Source of the DNA: Deroplatys truncata
Taxonomy: Eukaryota > Arthropoda > Insecta > Mantodea > Mantidae
Assembly: GCA_030765065.1 (NCBI GenBank)
Contig: CM060987.1
Coordinates: 71,868,557 to 71,932,556, forward strand
Direction of reading: 5' to 3'
DNA: 64,000 nt
Shown: positions 34,239-46,005 of the stretch, one piece after another
How positions within the stretch are numbered: position 1 is the first letter of the stretch
How the letters are laid out: each line of letters starts with the position of its first letter
Made by a program: the position numbers and the translations under genes
The notes under the pieces: model-generated
What the model was told of the DNA's origin: nothing
The model's input: only the letters and a program-made list of their open reading frames with translations
Databases searched by the model: none

Positions 34239-36414
34239 TAGGTCCCTGATTTTAATGACAAGTCATATTTTTTTCTTGAACTTTAAGGTGAATTTTACAA
34301 CAGGTATTGTAGTGTAGAAAAATGTATTTTATTGTGCATATAAAGTCATATTTCGGCCAAGTTGTACCAAAAATGCACGTATTTGTTGTATCTTAAAGCA
34401 CACAAGAACATGAAAATGTTTCTCACGTGACAATGTTTCAGAAGATATTGTCACAAATAAACACAACAATACTTCTCAGTAAAGCTGCGTAACAGCCGGT
34501 TCGGTGGCGTAAGGCATTGTTGCTCGGGGTCTGCAAAACGCTCTCGAAGCCAACAAAGGCGGCTTCCGACATAATAAACATCGCACACGTGGTAATACTA
34601 TTTAGTGTTGTTCAACATGCCGAAAGTAAAGTGCTCCAATAGCATGAGGTTGCATGGTTTTGTTCGTGATTTTGGAGAGAAGTTTTTCAGCACTGGCGGG
34701 GAAATATTATTTTGTAAACTATTAAGTATGTGAATTAAAGTTAATGCAGAAAAACGCTTTAATGTGCAACAACACTGTAATACCGCTAAACAAAGCAGCT
34801 ATGTGAAGAGAAGTGCTGAAAATGACAGCAGACAAACGGTCTTATTTGAGCAGATTTGTCCATTGTCAACCGTGCAATCATTCTTCAAGGACTTCTGTGA
34901 GACGATGGTTTCTTGCAACATCCCATTGAAGAAGCTGAAGAATTCGCGCTTCAGACAGTTCTTGGAGAAGTACACAATACATCCAGTTCCAGATGAATCT
35001 ACATTAAAAAAATATTTATCCGTGTGCTACGAGAAGGTGCTCAACAAAATACGAATTATTGTTGCTGACCAGAAGGTCTGGGTATACATAGATGAAACCG
35101 CCGATCTGGGTGGACGCCATGTTGCAAATGTTGTTGGTCTAAAAGTTGACAGGCCTGGGGAAATGTTCCTCCTAAAGTGTGAAGCTTTCGAGAGAGTAAA
35201 CAACTCCCACTTTATTTGACAACTCTATGAAGCTACTGTGGCCGGATGGGTGAACAGAGACAACGTTTTGCTGCTAGTAACAGATGTGCTTCATACATGG
35301 CTAAAGAGGCCAGGGGGCTTCAGATTCTCTACCCCAGTATGGTGTACGTCACTTGCCCTTCACTAGCGTTACACAGAGCTGTAATAGAGGTGCGATCAAA
35401 TTACCCTGATGTGGCCAAATTAATTTCCTGTGGCAAAAATATCAATGCCAAAGCTCCGCTATGGGTGCAGAAATTCAAGGAGCAAGCATATTCACTGCCC
35501 CTTCCCCCTCAGCCCGTTCTTATGATGGGGTTCTTGGCTTAATGCTGTTGGGTATTACTGCACCAACTACGCCAAAATAAAAGACGATCTTTTGTGAGCT
35601 TGATAGTGATGAAACAGGTGCTATCAAAACTTGAAAGAGGTCTTTACAGATACCTTGTCTGTAAACTTGGCATACATCGTCAACTTTTCAGTGGTATCAA
35701 AACCATCCACTGGAAGCTGCTGGTACTCAACTGTGTGCTCCTGAATATTGTGCAACATGTGTAGAGTGATTTGGGTCGAGCTCGTCGTCACGTAGCTGAC
35801 AAAGTGAACAACAAATTGCAAAGTGTTCTCCAGCGGAATTCTGGACGTTCTACAATGTGCAAAATTAGTGACAGTCTTCCTGGGAATGCCACAACATTTG
35901 AAGACCATGAAGCAAAGCTGCTCTGCATTGACCTCGTCACCCTCAAATACGCTCCTGTGACGTCCTGTGATGTGGAGAGGAGCTTTTCCAGGTACAAAGA
36001 TATCTTCAGCGACGACCATAGATATTTGGAAATGGAAAACCGGAAGATGAACCTTGTGACCCAGTGCAACTCCGCAGAAACTGAAGATTGTCAGGACGTG
36101 TGCACTAATTTGGAATACTTTAAACAAGCGGTGTGAAGTGGTAAAAACATGGTTTTGTTGTTTGGATAGGTGTTATTGTTTTACTTATTCAGACACATGC
36201 AGACATATAAAAAATAAGTGCTAGTTAGTTTCAAACACTGTAAAAAGTAAGTACTATGCTCACAATTCGTTTTGAAGTGAATGTTGTATTACATAGTGTA
36301 TAAAAAAATCAACAAGAATGTTTTGAAGTAAACTTATATAAAGTCATATATATGTTTAAGGTTGCAAATGCTCGCATATTTCTCTATTTTTAGGTCATTA
36401 CAATCCGGGCCCTA
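34239..36414 (+). mobile_element. hAT DNA transposon, 2.18 kb, both ends present
   Basis: The left tip is TAGGTCCCTGATTTTAATGA. The right tip, on the minus strand, is TAGGGCCCGGATTGTAATGA, with 17 of 20 identical. The flanks CTTATCAC (34231-34238) and CTTATCGC (36415-36422) form an 8-bp target duplication with one mismatch. The inside holds one degraded transposase on the plus strand. Both ends are intact in position but the coding region is broken by stops and frame changes, so it is a dead autonomous-size copy. Confidence 0.9.
34618..36136 (+). pseudogene. hAT transposase (CGGBP1-like BED finger class), broken
   Basis: The N-terminus at 34618 reads MPKVKCSNSMRLHGFVRDFG, then GGEILFCK. After a frame change it continues NAEKRFNVQQHCNTAK from about 34742. 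This is a BED-type zinc finger in which one Cys is lost at the break and the last His is replaced by Gln. The 151-codon block at 34764-35219 carries VWVYIDETADLGGRHVANV, whose DETAD is the first catalytic Asp region. Then DNVLLLVTD and YPSMVYVTCPSLALHR follow, where hAT proteins usually have a CxxH. The last block (35771-36136) ends with APVTSCDVERSFSRYKDIF, the hAT C-terminal dimerisation motif with the catalytic Glu. At least three frame changes or stops separate the blocks. Confidence 0.88.
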
Positions 36415-36422
36415 CTTATCGC

Positions 36423-37394
36423 CACTAAAATAGCAAGCTTCACCTATATTTTACGCAGAGTTTCAAACACGAGTCTCGTCGTTTATCTCGACCGCCTTAC
36501 AATCGCGACAACCGGGCCGGCACAGGTAAATACGTTAGCCTCAATGCTCACGCGTTGATAACGCCTGTATTAACAAAAATAATAAGAATAAATCGAATAA
36601 CTACTGCTTACTGAAGTATTGCACACATTTCAGTCGCACTCAGGGAACGTAAAATGCTGCTACACCTAGCAGGTATCAGAGTCTGCGCTCTGTTACTGGT
36701 TAGGTATTATCGTGTTCGGCAATACCCCTACTTTTTGACTTCAAAGGATGCAAAATACGAAGTTCTAACTCCTGAAACGATGCACCCCAATAATTTGTTG
36801 CTACTATGCCTCCGTTATGAACACATGAGAGTAATTTCACAGAAATGTCATGTCGAGGGGTAAAATTTTAATTCAATATTTAAACATTTTAAGTAAGAGC
36901 TTACTCTGAGGTGCCTTATTCAGTAGTAAACTGTTCACAAATCGCAAAATATAAGGCAATTTAATGCTAAGGAACTTGGTAAATGCAAAACAGCGAAAAG
37001 CGCATCAGTTTCTATTTTCTACGCACAAAGCGTACAAGGTAAGTATTGGAATTTAGATCGTTTTCTTTCTTTCAATCAGACATAGGTCTTGATTCACAGT
37101 GAAAACTACTTCCAGATATATAAACTACAATATAAACATTTCTTTTATACATGCTGCATATCAGTGCCAGTCTGTTAACGTTTAAAATATAATGGACGGT
37201 GAAATAAATCCGCGACTAAAATTTTCTGCCAGATCCTGCGTTAGCATTCACATTACCAACAAAAAAGGTAACAAGTCATTAGAGATTTGTAACAGTGTCA
37301 TATCAAGCTGACATTCACGCTCTTGCTACTCCGTATTGCTGTTAGTTGAGTTGATAAAGGCACCCTGGCGATTGCATAAGCAAACATCCTGAGA
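36423..37394. other. No recognisable feature
   Basis: The ORF at 36654-36863 has no motif. Confidence 0.4.
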
Positions 37395-38310
37395 AAATGG
37401 CTAAAACACAAGCAGAAAGACAGCATCCAGAAGAACACAGACGCTATCTATGGTGGACGTAAAAATGAAGAAAATGCTGCTAAGAGAGAAAAAAGGTCTC
37501 AACTCACAGGTTAAAACTGAATTTCGTGAGTTTATATCTCGAGTGGTTTGTGCCAGAATGAAAGGAATGCGCGCATTCAGGCTGTGAAAAATGTGCCCTT
37601 TTGAGTAAAATAGACATTACAGATGACAAGGCCAATTCACTACGTCACGCTCAGATCGAAGAACAAGAGGGATCTGTTGTTTGCTGCATTGAGCTGAGCA
37701 AGAAGTTGGCGAACTTTCTAAACCATGTTTAAGTTATTAGACAACACGCAGAGGTCTTCAAGCTTACCCGAGAAGCTATCCCAATTAATAAAGCAGTGTT
37801 ATAGATAAATTTCTCTGAAAATACACATGCAGGCAACAAAATGAGATTCAGGCTGCCCACTGGAACAACACACAGGTTTCCGGCTTCACCACTGTTGCTT
37901 GGTGTAGTGAAGAGATTCAGAAGAAGCCTTTTGCTGTGTTCAATTACCTTGCAGTGATAAATATGCTGTTGACATTTACCTAAGAAGGTATTTTTCAACT
38001 ATTGGAGATTCGCCGTACAAGCCATCAAAATCTTTTGTAGTGGAGATGCAGGCCACTTTAAACCGAAGCACAGCTTAAGCAACGTAACACTGCGTTCCAG
38101 CATATTTGGAATCCAAATTGAGTGAAACTTCTTTGAATCTTTATCACAGGAAACGAGCTGTCGATTTAATTGGAGGGCAAGTAAAAGGGATGGCTGTTAA
38201 ATTTGTAACTATAGTGCACAATGTAGAACAATTCATTCGTACAGTGTGTAGTAAAGCCAAACATATTAGCGCTCAGGAGATATCCCGGACTAACTTGAAG
38301 AAATGAAAAC
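37395..38310 (+). pseudogene. Possible degraded copy of a MAKT-starting transposon-like protein
   Basis: It starts ATGGCTAAAACACAAGCAGA (MAKTQAERQ), followed in another frame by KNEENAAKREKRSQLTG, a basic, RNA/DNA-binding-like N-terminus. Near the end an open stretch reads IGGQVKGMAVKFVTIV then KAKHISAQEISRTNLKK. These two ends resemble the start and finish of the same insect protein group as the fragment at 19282-19690. The middle is unreadable. It could be chance similarity, so I give it low confidence. Confidence 0.3.
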
Positions 38311-40333
38311 ATATATTGAGAAAAGATTTTAACATATTTCATTTATTCCATCCACTCATAGGGTTTATTCTGTGAAACGGATGGTTAAATATGACATCGA
38401 ATAGGCTCAACTTCCATGGGAAGTCAGTCAATCAATCAGAGTGATTCAAAGTAAAAGCAGAACTTGATGTGAATTGTGTGCTGCGCTTAGTGATCCTGCA
38501 GTATAAGCCGGATCTGTATGCGACACCAGCCACGTGATTCAGCTGTGCAATGTGTTTATCTGAAGCACCTGATTCGTAGAACCGTGCATGTGCATGATTT
38601 TGAAGACCTGTTTTTAGTGTGAGAAGAAATTAAGTTTTTTGTTATATTTGTTAAATGAATTTAATGATATGTAATCGAAACATTGTAGCTTCGTTAAAAA
38701 GAAAAACTGGCATTTTATATTCATCTCTCTTTCTTGTTGCCTTGGACATGGAAGTGTCATAAAGTATCTTTAATGAATACTCCTTTTCATCTTTACCGTA
38801 AACTACTATTGTTTGAAATCTCGAAGTACTAAAATTAATATTAATTGTAAATAGTTCTAAAGAAACTTAAATAACAGTGAATAAAATTTATTTATTTTAT
38901 GCACGAGTCTGTTCGTTTTAACAATCCCTGCATCATTTTACACATGTTAGTCTGTTATGGAGCACGTTTTGGATCTTAATTTCAATATTTGGAATATTTT
39001 GATTTTTAAAACCTTCTAATAAAGCTTAAATCTTCCCCTAGAAACGGAATTTTTAAAAACTCTTTGGATTATCCTTTCAGAGAAATTTAGAATTGCCTTA
39101 CGTGACCTGTAAAGAGAGTTGACAGAAATGTCCAAGTCGGTTACGAAATGTTTATGAATAAATGTTTCAAATAAATCTTGTCTTAAACCGTACTTTTTGT
39201 GCTCATATTAGTCCTCGGTGTTATCTCTATCGAATGATGAGATCCCATCATCCGTGTGAAACTTTGGCTTATCGGGAAAAATGTATTGAGATTTCAACCT
39301 GTTATACTAGAATTGCTCTATATCATCTTAACAATCAGATAGCACTCGTTGGAAACTTAGCGAGGTGCAGTTAGCGGACGATTACGTTAGGGCACTGTTT
39401 CCAGTCTACCGACTTGGCAGCGAGTATACTGGTGTGGTTAGAAGGATGATACTGTGCTGCTAATTTGCTTTGCTCTAGAACCTTCCTTCATCACTGAGTA
39501 CAATCCCAGATGTTGGAAACAACTGTGGAAAGAAAGAAATCTCGAAAACACCTTGCACATTGTTTCTGGAAGACATCTTCGCAATTACTGGTAATGTTAA
39601 TTACAAAAAGGTAGCTCACAGAAACGTTTTGTAAGATGGGAAATGAGACAATAAAAAAAAATCGCTTTCTTTTGAATGTGGAAGGAAGGGGATCTTCGTG
39701 TAGGTGGTAGTTTGCCTAAACAAAGTGCTGTATTGGTCAGAAAATAAGCAGCAATTTTTGTCCAAATTGAAAGGTAAAAGGGTTCTTGCGTATATTGTCA
39801 ACCTTGGCCTTTTACGTACCTTTGCATTTACAATATCTGCTGATTTGCAGCAATAGAAAACAGCCTGGAACCGAATTGGTGGCATTTTATTAGGAGCAAT
39901 GCAAACTTTTACCGGCGTTTTGGCATTAACATTATGTACTTGTTTCGTTCGCTTCTATCAATGCACTGGATGACAGCGAGGATGGCACTCATGGCAGTGA
40001 ATAACGAAAAATATGGCAATATTTTTGGTACCAATATCATGTACCATAACGTGGTACGCTAGAATAAAAGGTTTAATAATGCAAGTTAGAAAATAAACGT
40101 TTATACTTACTTTCCCTACCTCAATCTAAATGCGGTGTATTTTTGTGCCAAACATTTTTATTTTATAAAAGCACACAGAACTCCTTGGTTGAACCGAGTA
40201 GAATGAACCAGGAACGACTTTAGAAAGAGGCACGATTTACAAACCACGAGGAAGAAGTGATGTTGGTCGACCAAGAGCAAGTAGCGAGTTGAGGACGAAA
40301 CAGGAGATTCCCCTTTCTATGAAGAGAATATGC
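38311..40333. other. No recognisable gene
   Basis: AT-rich. The ORFs at 39162-39374 and 39616-39885 have no motif. Confidence 0.4.
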
Positions 40334-40375
40334 ATTATTATTATTATTATTATTACTATTATTATTACTATTACT
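40334..40375. repeat. (ATT)n microsatellite, imperfect
   Basis: ATT units interrupted by ACT. Confidence 0.9.
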
Positions 40376-40519
40376 ACACGGTGGGGCTTATTCGGGCCGT
40401 CACGATTATTTTCGGAGGGTTCTCATCAACTCCGTCAGTACTCCGCAATTGAGGATGACGCAACCACAGGGAGTGGCAAATTCGTGTGTGCAAGAAGACA
40501 GATTTCCTTAGCGACGAGT

Positions 40520-40804
40520 TTAATTGGTCTACTTTTGTGGTTTTCCGGTTAGAATCCTAACCTCAAAATCGAAGGTTGCTGGCCCGACTCCCGGCTGAAC
40601 GGTGGGAAGTTTTCTTTTAACCAGGATTATTCCCCATCCTCCCTAAAGTCCGGAAGTGTGTATATGTGTGTGTAACTTTAATGCAATAACCAAAAATAAT
40701 AGCAACCCAAAGATAAATATCACTGTAATCGAGTGAACATTCCAAAGGTGTAAGGCCGCCGATATGGCCTTAGATGTTAAGGCGACATATAAATGGAACA
40801 TAAA
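40520..40804 (+). mobile_element. SINE-B copy 2, tRNA-derived
   Basis: The head GTTAGAATCCTAACCTCAAA with GAAGGTTGCTGGCCCGACTC is a degraded tRNA. The body AGTTTTCTTTTAACCAGGAT and CATCCTCCCTAAAGTCCGGA is shared with the copies at 3150 and 50360. The tail is GGCCTTAGATGTTAAGGCGA with ATATAAATGGAAC. No clear duplication. Confidence 0.65.
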
Positions 40805-41091
40805 GAAAATTTTTTCCTGAAATTAGCCACATGTTTTTCGCTGCTAATAAGAGATGCAATTTGGGACATAATCTCGGTGAGATATCGTTCTACTCGGTGG
40901 TATTATGGAAATACAATGGTGAAAATGCCATTCTCTAAACATTTTCAGTAAATTTGGCCTAAGATTTAATTCTAAGATTGTCTTAACCCAAACATTAAAC
41001 CGCTTAAATTCGTTGCTATTCTATTCCTATTTTTATTTTCCATTGCCAAGTATTTCAAACGATATGCACTTTGGAATTAATTGTTCTTTCA

Positions 41092-41281
41092 CACAAGCCG
41101 TGTGTTGGACAGGGTTGGAAAGATCCGTGGTTCAAATCCCGGCTATGGCATTGAATTTTTTTCATCTGATATACACTTTCTTTCCCAATTATCATTTTAT
41201 CTATCGGCAGTGTACACCCCCTGTGGTACCGGATGTAGGGAAAACGAACGTTAAACGCTACTTAAACATTCTCATTACAAA
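41092..41281 (+). mobile_element. tRNA-like SINE relic
   Basis: A box B-like GGTTCAAATCCCGGC at about 41130 follows a blurred box A region (GTGTGTTGGACAGGG). The downstream body includes GGAAAACGAACGTTAAACGC. No relation to SINE-A is visible beyond box B. Boundaries are uncertain. Confidence 0.4.
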
Positions 41282-41728
41282 ATAGTTTTTAAAACATTAC
41301 CATACGTATTGTATTTTTGTTACAGCTGCTTTCTGCTTTAAATTTAAAATTCGGTTAACTTTCACAACACAAAAAAATGTGTGGGTTTGAATTTTTTGAA
41401 TGCAAACTGAACATCTCAGAATAATTGAATGGAAACTGAACCGTGCGGAAATTTTTGAATGAACAAAAGTGCTAAGGAAAACAATTCTAAAAACTCAAAT
41501 TTTGAAATTTTGATTTTAGATTGTTACCTTATTGCTAATGAAGATGTCAGAAGTAAAAAATGATTTTGAGATAATAGGTTAGTTTTACTATCTCTACAAT
41601 GTACTTAGTAAGTAGAGGAAATATTGCCAATCCCAAAAACTCAATATCGAGACTGGAAGCACGTGCTAGCCCTCCTAAATCTCTCCCTTCCCCAAAAAAG
41701 AAAAAAGAAATATAGTTTTGAAAAGGAC

Positions 41729-41730
<2 letters not shown>

Positions 41731-41762
<32 letters not shown>
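41731..41762. repeat. (GA)n microsatellite in family M copy 15
   Basis: About 15 GA units. It sits where other copies carry CA/TG, so the site has changed motif. Confidence 0.92.
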
Positions 41763-41765
<3 letters not shown>

Positions 41766-42015
41766 ACTAAGAAATCTAATGTCGGATAAATAAATGCCAA
41801 ACCTCGTAATTTCAGAATCGTCCAAAGATGCAACAGAAACATTTTAAACATAATCCTCTCCAAACTACCGTTTACATGGATGATTGTTTTTATGTTACGA
41901 AAAATGGCTCTAGCGATTTTGATTAAACCATGTGTTTTTAAATGTTTGCATGTCAATAAAATGTATAGTTAGAGTTTGCTGGGAATAGCCTGATATGCCC
42001 TCTTCTTTCGGAAGA

Positions 42016-42215
42016 AATATTGGGCGCAAAAGACCGGAACGTTTGCTCAGAGGCCTGTTTATCAGGCTTTAGGTTCTTTTACGTGCCGTAAATCTACGCC
42101 ACGGGACCACCGGCTTTACTTCCCTTCCGAAGGAAGCCATGCTAAGGATTTTTACGCCTTGACAAAATCAATCGCCCTGCCCCGTATTTGACCCGTGACC
42201 TTGGTACCTAGAGAT
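42016..42215 (-). mobile_element. SINE-A copy 3, minus strand, tail missing
   Basis: On the plus strand it reads ATTGGGCGCAAAAGACCGG, ATCAGGCTTTAGGTTC, TTTACGTGCCGTAAATC, GAAGGAAGCCATGCTAAGG and a degraded box B (CCCGTATTTGACCCGTGACC). The 3' tail (CCATAAATAAAA) is absent, and no duplication is clear. Confidence 0.85.
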
Positions 42216-42482
42216 TTTAAAAGTGCTATTACCATTCAATTGTATCTCGCGATGTCATGGTAACGCGTATGTAATCTCAAGTAAGGTATAAAGCCATTCG
42301 CTTTTAAACATTTGATATCGCTTCTGTTTTTTTGTTTTGTTTTTTTATTATTATTATTATATCCACCTGATACCTACAAAGCAAATGTGTAATACAAACC
42401 TTTATCTTCATTAATATGAAGTGGATAGTGTGTAGAATCTATATTACAGTAATAGAAAAACTCCTGCGATATTTTTTTTTCT

Positions 42483-42892
42483 CCCACCAGCATTCAATGC
42501 ACAGTCCATACGCACCTAATTTCGCATGTGACATTGTAAACTCATTGCATTACTTCAGGTCGCAAAGAATTTGAAAACAAAACGAGGTAAAGGACACCTG
42601 TTGACTACTGGAACGTCTAATAAGACATTCAGCCTATATGCATGAATGTAATACTTAATTTTAGCAACCAAAAAATAAATAAATACAATTAAAAATTATT
42701 TTCAGTAAAAGATGCTCAGAATGAAATACGCAAACAAAAATAAAATAAATTCCAGTGATCCGTGAGGGGCATGACTCACCTAGCTTGTCTGGAATAGTGC
42801 TCTAGTACTCTCACGGCCAAGGAGTTCCTGCCTTTCTGTATATTCAGAAATATATTAGTTGTAGAACGCTCTATTTACCTTGATTAAAGAAA
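42483..42892. other. No recognisable feature
   Basis: AT-rich spacer between family M copies 15 and 16. Confidence 0.4.
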
Positions 42893-43389
42893 ATCTTGTG
42901 TTATAATCGCATGATTTCTCTACCCATTGTTGATTTTTGTTTACCTTCAACAGAAAGCTTAAGTGTATATCTGCTTCATATTAATCCCTTTGCAGAAATA
43001 GCTTCATTACACATTGCATTGTAGATACAAGGGGGCAGAGTTTAACGGAATCCATAGTCATGTTTAAAAGCGAGTTGCTACAGGTTCTCACATAAGTATT
43101 CGGTCACATTAAGACTTTTCTATATAATGCAGAGTTGTTTGAAATTATAAATTGATATTAAACAAAGTTTTATGCTGAGTGTGAAGCATAAACAAAATAT
43201 TAAATAATATTTAATATATCCGGCCGCTTGGAATTTTTACAAGCATAGTAATTTTTATGTACCGCTTGACTTCAAAGCAAACTATACCTCCGCCACTTAT
43301 GCTTGTATCCATCCGCTTAGACAGGTATAAAAAGGGGTAGTTTGCTACCTTATTATCACTGTTTATCCTTATACCTTTATTCCTGTCCC

Positions 43390-44970
43390 CCCCCCCAAAA
43401 AAATTCCCATTACTATGGGAACTTCGCTTCGAGCTCTCATCTAAGCGACATGGGAAGGAAGAAGACAGCCGAGCCTCCAAGCCTCCTTGTGAGGTAGCCA
43501 CCACCAACGCCTCCGAAGTAGAACAACAGCTTCCCGCCACTTCGCCGCCGCCAGTCGAAGCGCCCAGCGCCAACTCACCAGCCAGCCACACGCCGCTGAA
43601 CCGCGTTCCTGCACGCTAATCTGCTGTTGTCCGGGGAGTGCATTGCCAACTCCCCGACACTTTACTGCTCACCGCCGCGCAGCGGTTTTGGCTGCCTGCG
43701 GCCAAGGCGACGAGAATCCGTAACTTCAGAGGTCCAACACCGCTGGTCAGGCTCAACTTCATGGATGAGGTCGATTACACGGCGGCCCTAGACGCAAGAT
43801 TGCTCTTATTAGGGCAAACCCTGTTGCTCGAGGCCAGCCGCAGTGTTCGTCCAACACCATGTCGCCGCTGCATGGGCACACAGTTGTGACGCCGCAACCC
43901 CGCTGCCATTACTGTGGCAACGGGACACTCACCACTAACTGCCGGGTGCACGACCTGACCCAACGACGCCGCTTCTGCGGGGGCAAGGGGCACTTCACTG
44001 TTCAAGCCGTCTACCCATTATATCCACACATAACATTGCCGCACACCAAAGATGCACCACAGAGCTTCACATCACCATCCGACAGCGACTCGCCGCAGAT
44101 TCAGCAACAGTTAGCATACACGAACCAACTTCTACAACAACACACTACCAGAACCACAAACATCATAGATACCATCCAGGACCTTCACGCTGAGGTGCTA
44201 AACCTAGCCAGTGGGCTCAACACCTGGAAGAGCATCTCAGCGCGCAGTTTACTGAAGTCGCCAATATCATCGACGAAGCACACGACGTCACGAAGAAGCG
44301 CCTCATCAACAAATCAACAGCCACTTTAACGACCACACAGAGACCCTGAACAGACGCTACACTGAAATCACCAAACAACTTGCACAGCAGCACAAAGAGG
44401 CCCTCAACGCCATGGAAGAACACCTCAACACACAAACTACTGACACATTTGACAGGCTTGAGGAAGTTCACAAAGACATGAAGACACCCCATCGCCATAT
44501 CAACACCCATTTCGCCGACACCACTCTACGTTTCAACGAGCTAAGCACACGCGTCACCGAAACCGCACTTGAACCGCGGCACAGTTTGACAGACTGCATC
44601 GGCCTCCTCACCCAGTACATACTCATCATCAAACCAGCGCCTGGAGGTAACAAGGCCCGGGTGCGGAACCACTAACACGCCTAACGAATCGAAGACACCA
44701 CAAATCCAAGGACCCTGTTAGGGCATGCCATGACAGTTACCTTTACACCACAGCGGAGACTCCGCAACACTATTGATCACCCACGATCCTCCGGATTGCT
44801 TCGGCGGAACCGGGCACCATTATGCCTAATGCCCCTAATAAATAGCGCCAAAATAGAATTAAATCCTACCCCTCTTATTCCTTTTTCCTACCCAGACACC
44901 TTAATCTCGTTATTATCTTATACCTTTATTTCCTGTTTACCCCCCCCCCCCCCAAATCCCATTACTATCG
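43390..44970 (+). mobile_element. GC-rich gag-like fossil with zinc-knuckle motif, inserted in the Tc1-like element
   Basis: This block is visibly richer in G+C than everything around it. An open segment at 43859-44329 has a Cys-rich motif (CHYCGNGTLTTNC) followed by a CCHC-like block (FCGGKGHF), then Gln/Thr-rich sequence. Such knuckles occur in gag proteins of LTR elements and in ORF1 proteins of LINEs, and I cannot decide between them. Similar 60-70 base segments with a C run and a CCCATTACTAT block flank it (about 43360-43420 and 44910-44972). It is a broken fossil with no recognisable pol part. Confidence 0.5.
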
Positions 44971-45019
44971 GTGACATCTATGTTTCTATACCGTCGAGTT
45001 GTACCGGAGAGTCAAATAG

Positions 45020-46005
45020 GACGCAGAGGAGCCAACACATTTGAAGAGCGACAACTTGTGATCTTTCACCATGCTAAGGGTCTCACGCACGGAGAAAGTG
45101 TTGCAAGGTGAATATACCACGGAACACTATTGGAGACACCATCTGAAGATGTAGAGAATAGGACAGGATAAAGTCTTTGCCTCAAATAGGAGGTGCACAC
45201 AAGCTAAGTGAGCGAAAGATAAGGCTTACTTATGAGGAAGGTAATCATTAATCCTAAAAGAAGTGCCCCAAAACTGGTGACCGAACTGCGTCCGACAAAT
45301 GGTAAAGAAGTGCAGCCAGAAACAGAGGATTGTTTGAAAGGAAGGCTACAATGGAAGGGCAACCAGAAAAAAAAACCTAATGTAAATAAAACTAACGGAG
45401 CAAAGAGTTTGCGGTTCGGTAAAGAATACTGTAAACAATATCAAGAATGGTGGAATGATGTAATTTTTGTTGATAAAACTTTCTTTTATGTATTTGATAC
45501 AGAGTGTTTGGCTCAGCTCACTTCAGCACAAGAAACTTGCATGCTACAGTAAAACATAAAGATGGCGATGTGATGGTATGAGTTGATGAGTTGATCAGCA
45601 GGTGGATTGGGAAATTTTATTTTCAATAAAACGCCATGAACAAACATCATTACCTGAACATTCTCAGAGAAAACCTTCAGCAATGTGCAGAGAAATTGGA
45701 GATGAGAAATACATTTAAATTCTTTTAAGATAATGTCCCAAAACACCAGACATATCTTGTCAGGGAATGGTTATCTAACTGCCCAAAATTCATACATTTG
45801 CCCCCACAGAGTTCAGATCTTAACCGAATAGATAATTTATGGAATGAAATGAATAAAGAAATCAAATGTCCCTAAAGATTATCTTGAGAAAATGTCGTTA
45901 GAAGAATGGGTTAAAATTGAACCTGCCTACGAGGAAAATAATTTTGAATATGAAGTAACGCTATTGAAGGTAATCAGGCGTAAAGGATACCCTACGAAGT
46001 ATTGA
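45020..46005 (+). pseudogene. Tc1-like (DD34E) transposase, degraded
   Basis: In order: FEERQLVIFHHAKGLTHGES (first helix-turn-helix, about 45040); NPKRSAPKLVTEL (about 45251); AKSLRFGKEYCKQYQEWWND with VIFVDKTFF (first catalytic Asp, about 45470); ATVKHKDGDVMV; NILRENLQQCAEKLEMRN; DNVPKHQTYLVREWLSN (second Asp, about 45731); PPQSSDLNRIDNLWNEM, where the usual catalytic Glu of the IENLW motif is Asp; and a final RRKGYPTKY before a stop at 46003. Stops and frame changes separate several blocks. The overall order matches a Tc1 transposase of about 340 residues. Confidence 0.88.

Larger units (their letters stand above)
41581..42482 (-). repeat. Family M copy 15, reverse, split by SINE-A
   Basis: It begins TTTTACTATCTCTACAATG with AAGTAGAGGAAATATTGCC. 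It carries a GA run (41731-41762) near the usual microsatellite site and has TACCGTTTACATGG and GATTTTGATTAAACCATG. SINE-A (42016-42215) interrupts it. It then resumes with ATCTCGCGATGTCATGG and ATTAATATGAAGTGGAT. Confidence 0.75.

Noticed and set aside
35624-36127. 167-codon minus-strand ORF
   Set aside because: It is the antisense shadow of the hAT transposase C-terminal region, where the plus-strand frame has the hATC motif.
43211-43591. 126-codon minus-strand ORF
   Set aside because: It is low-complexity Gly/Ser/Ala-rich sequence from the GC-rich fossil and its flank, with no domain.
44217-44510. 97-codon minus-strand ORF
   Set aside because: Antisense to the gag-like fossil; no independent support.
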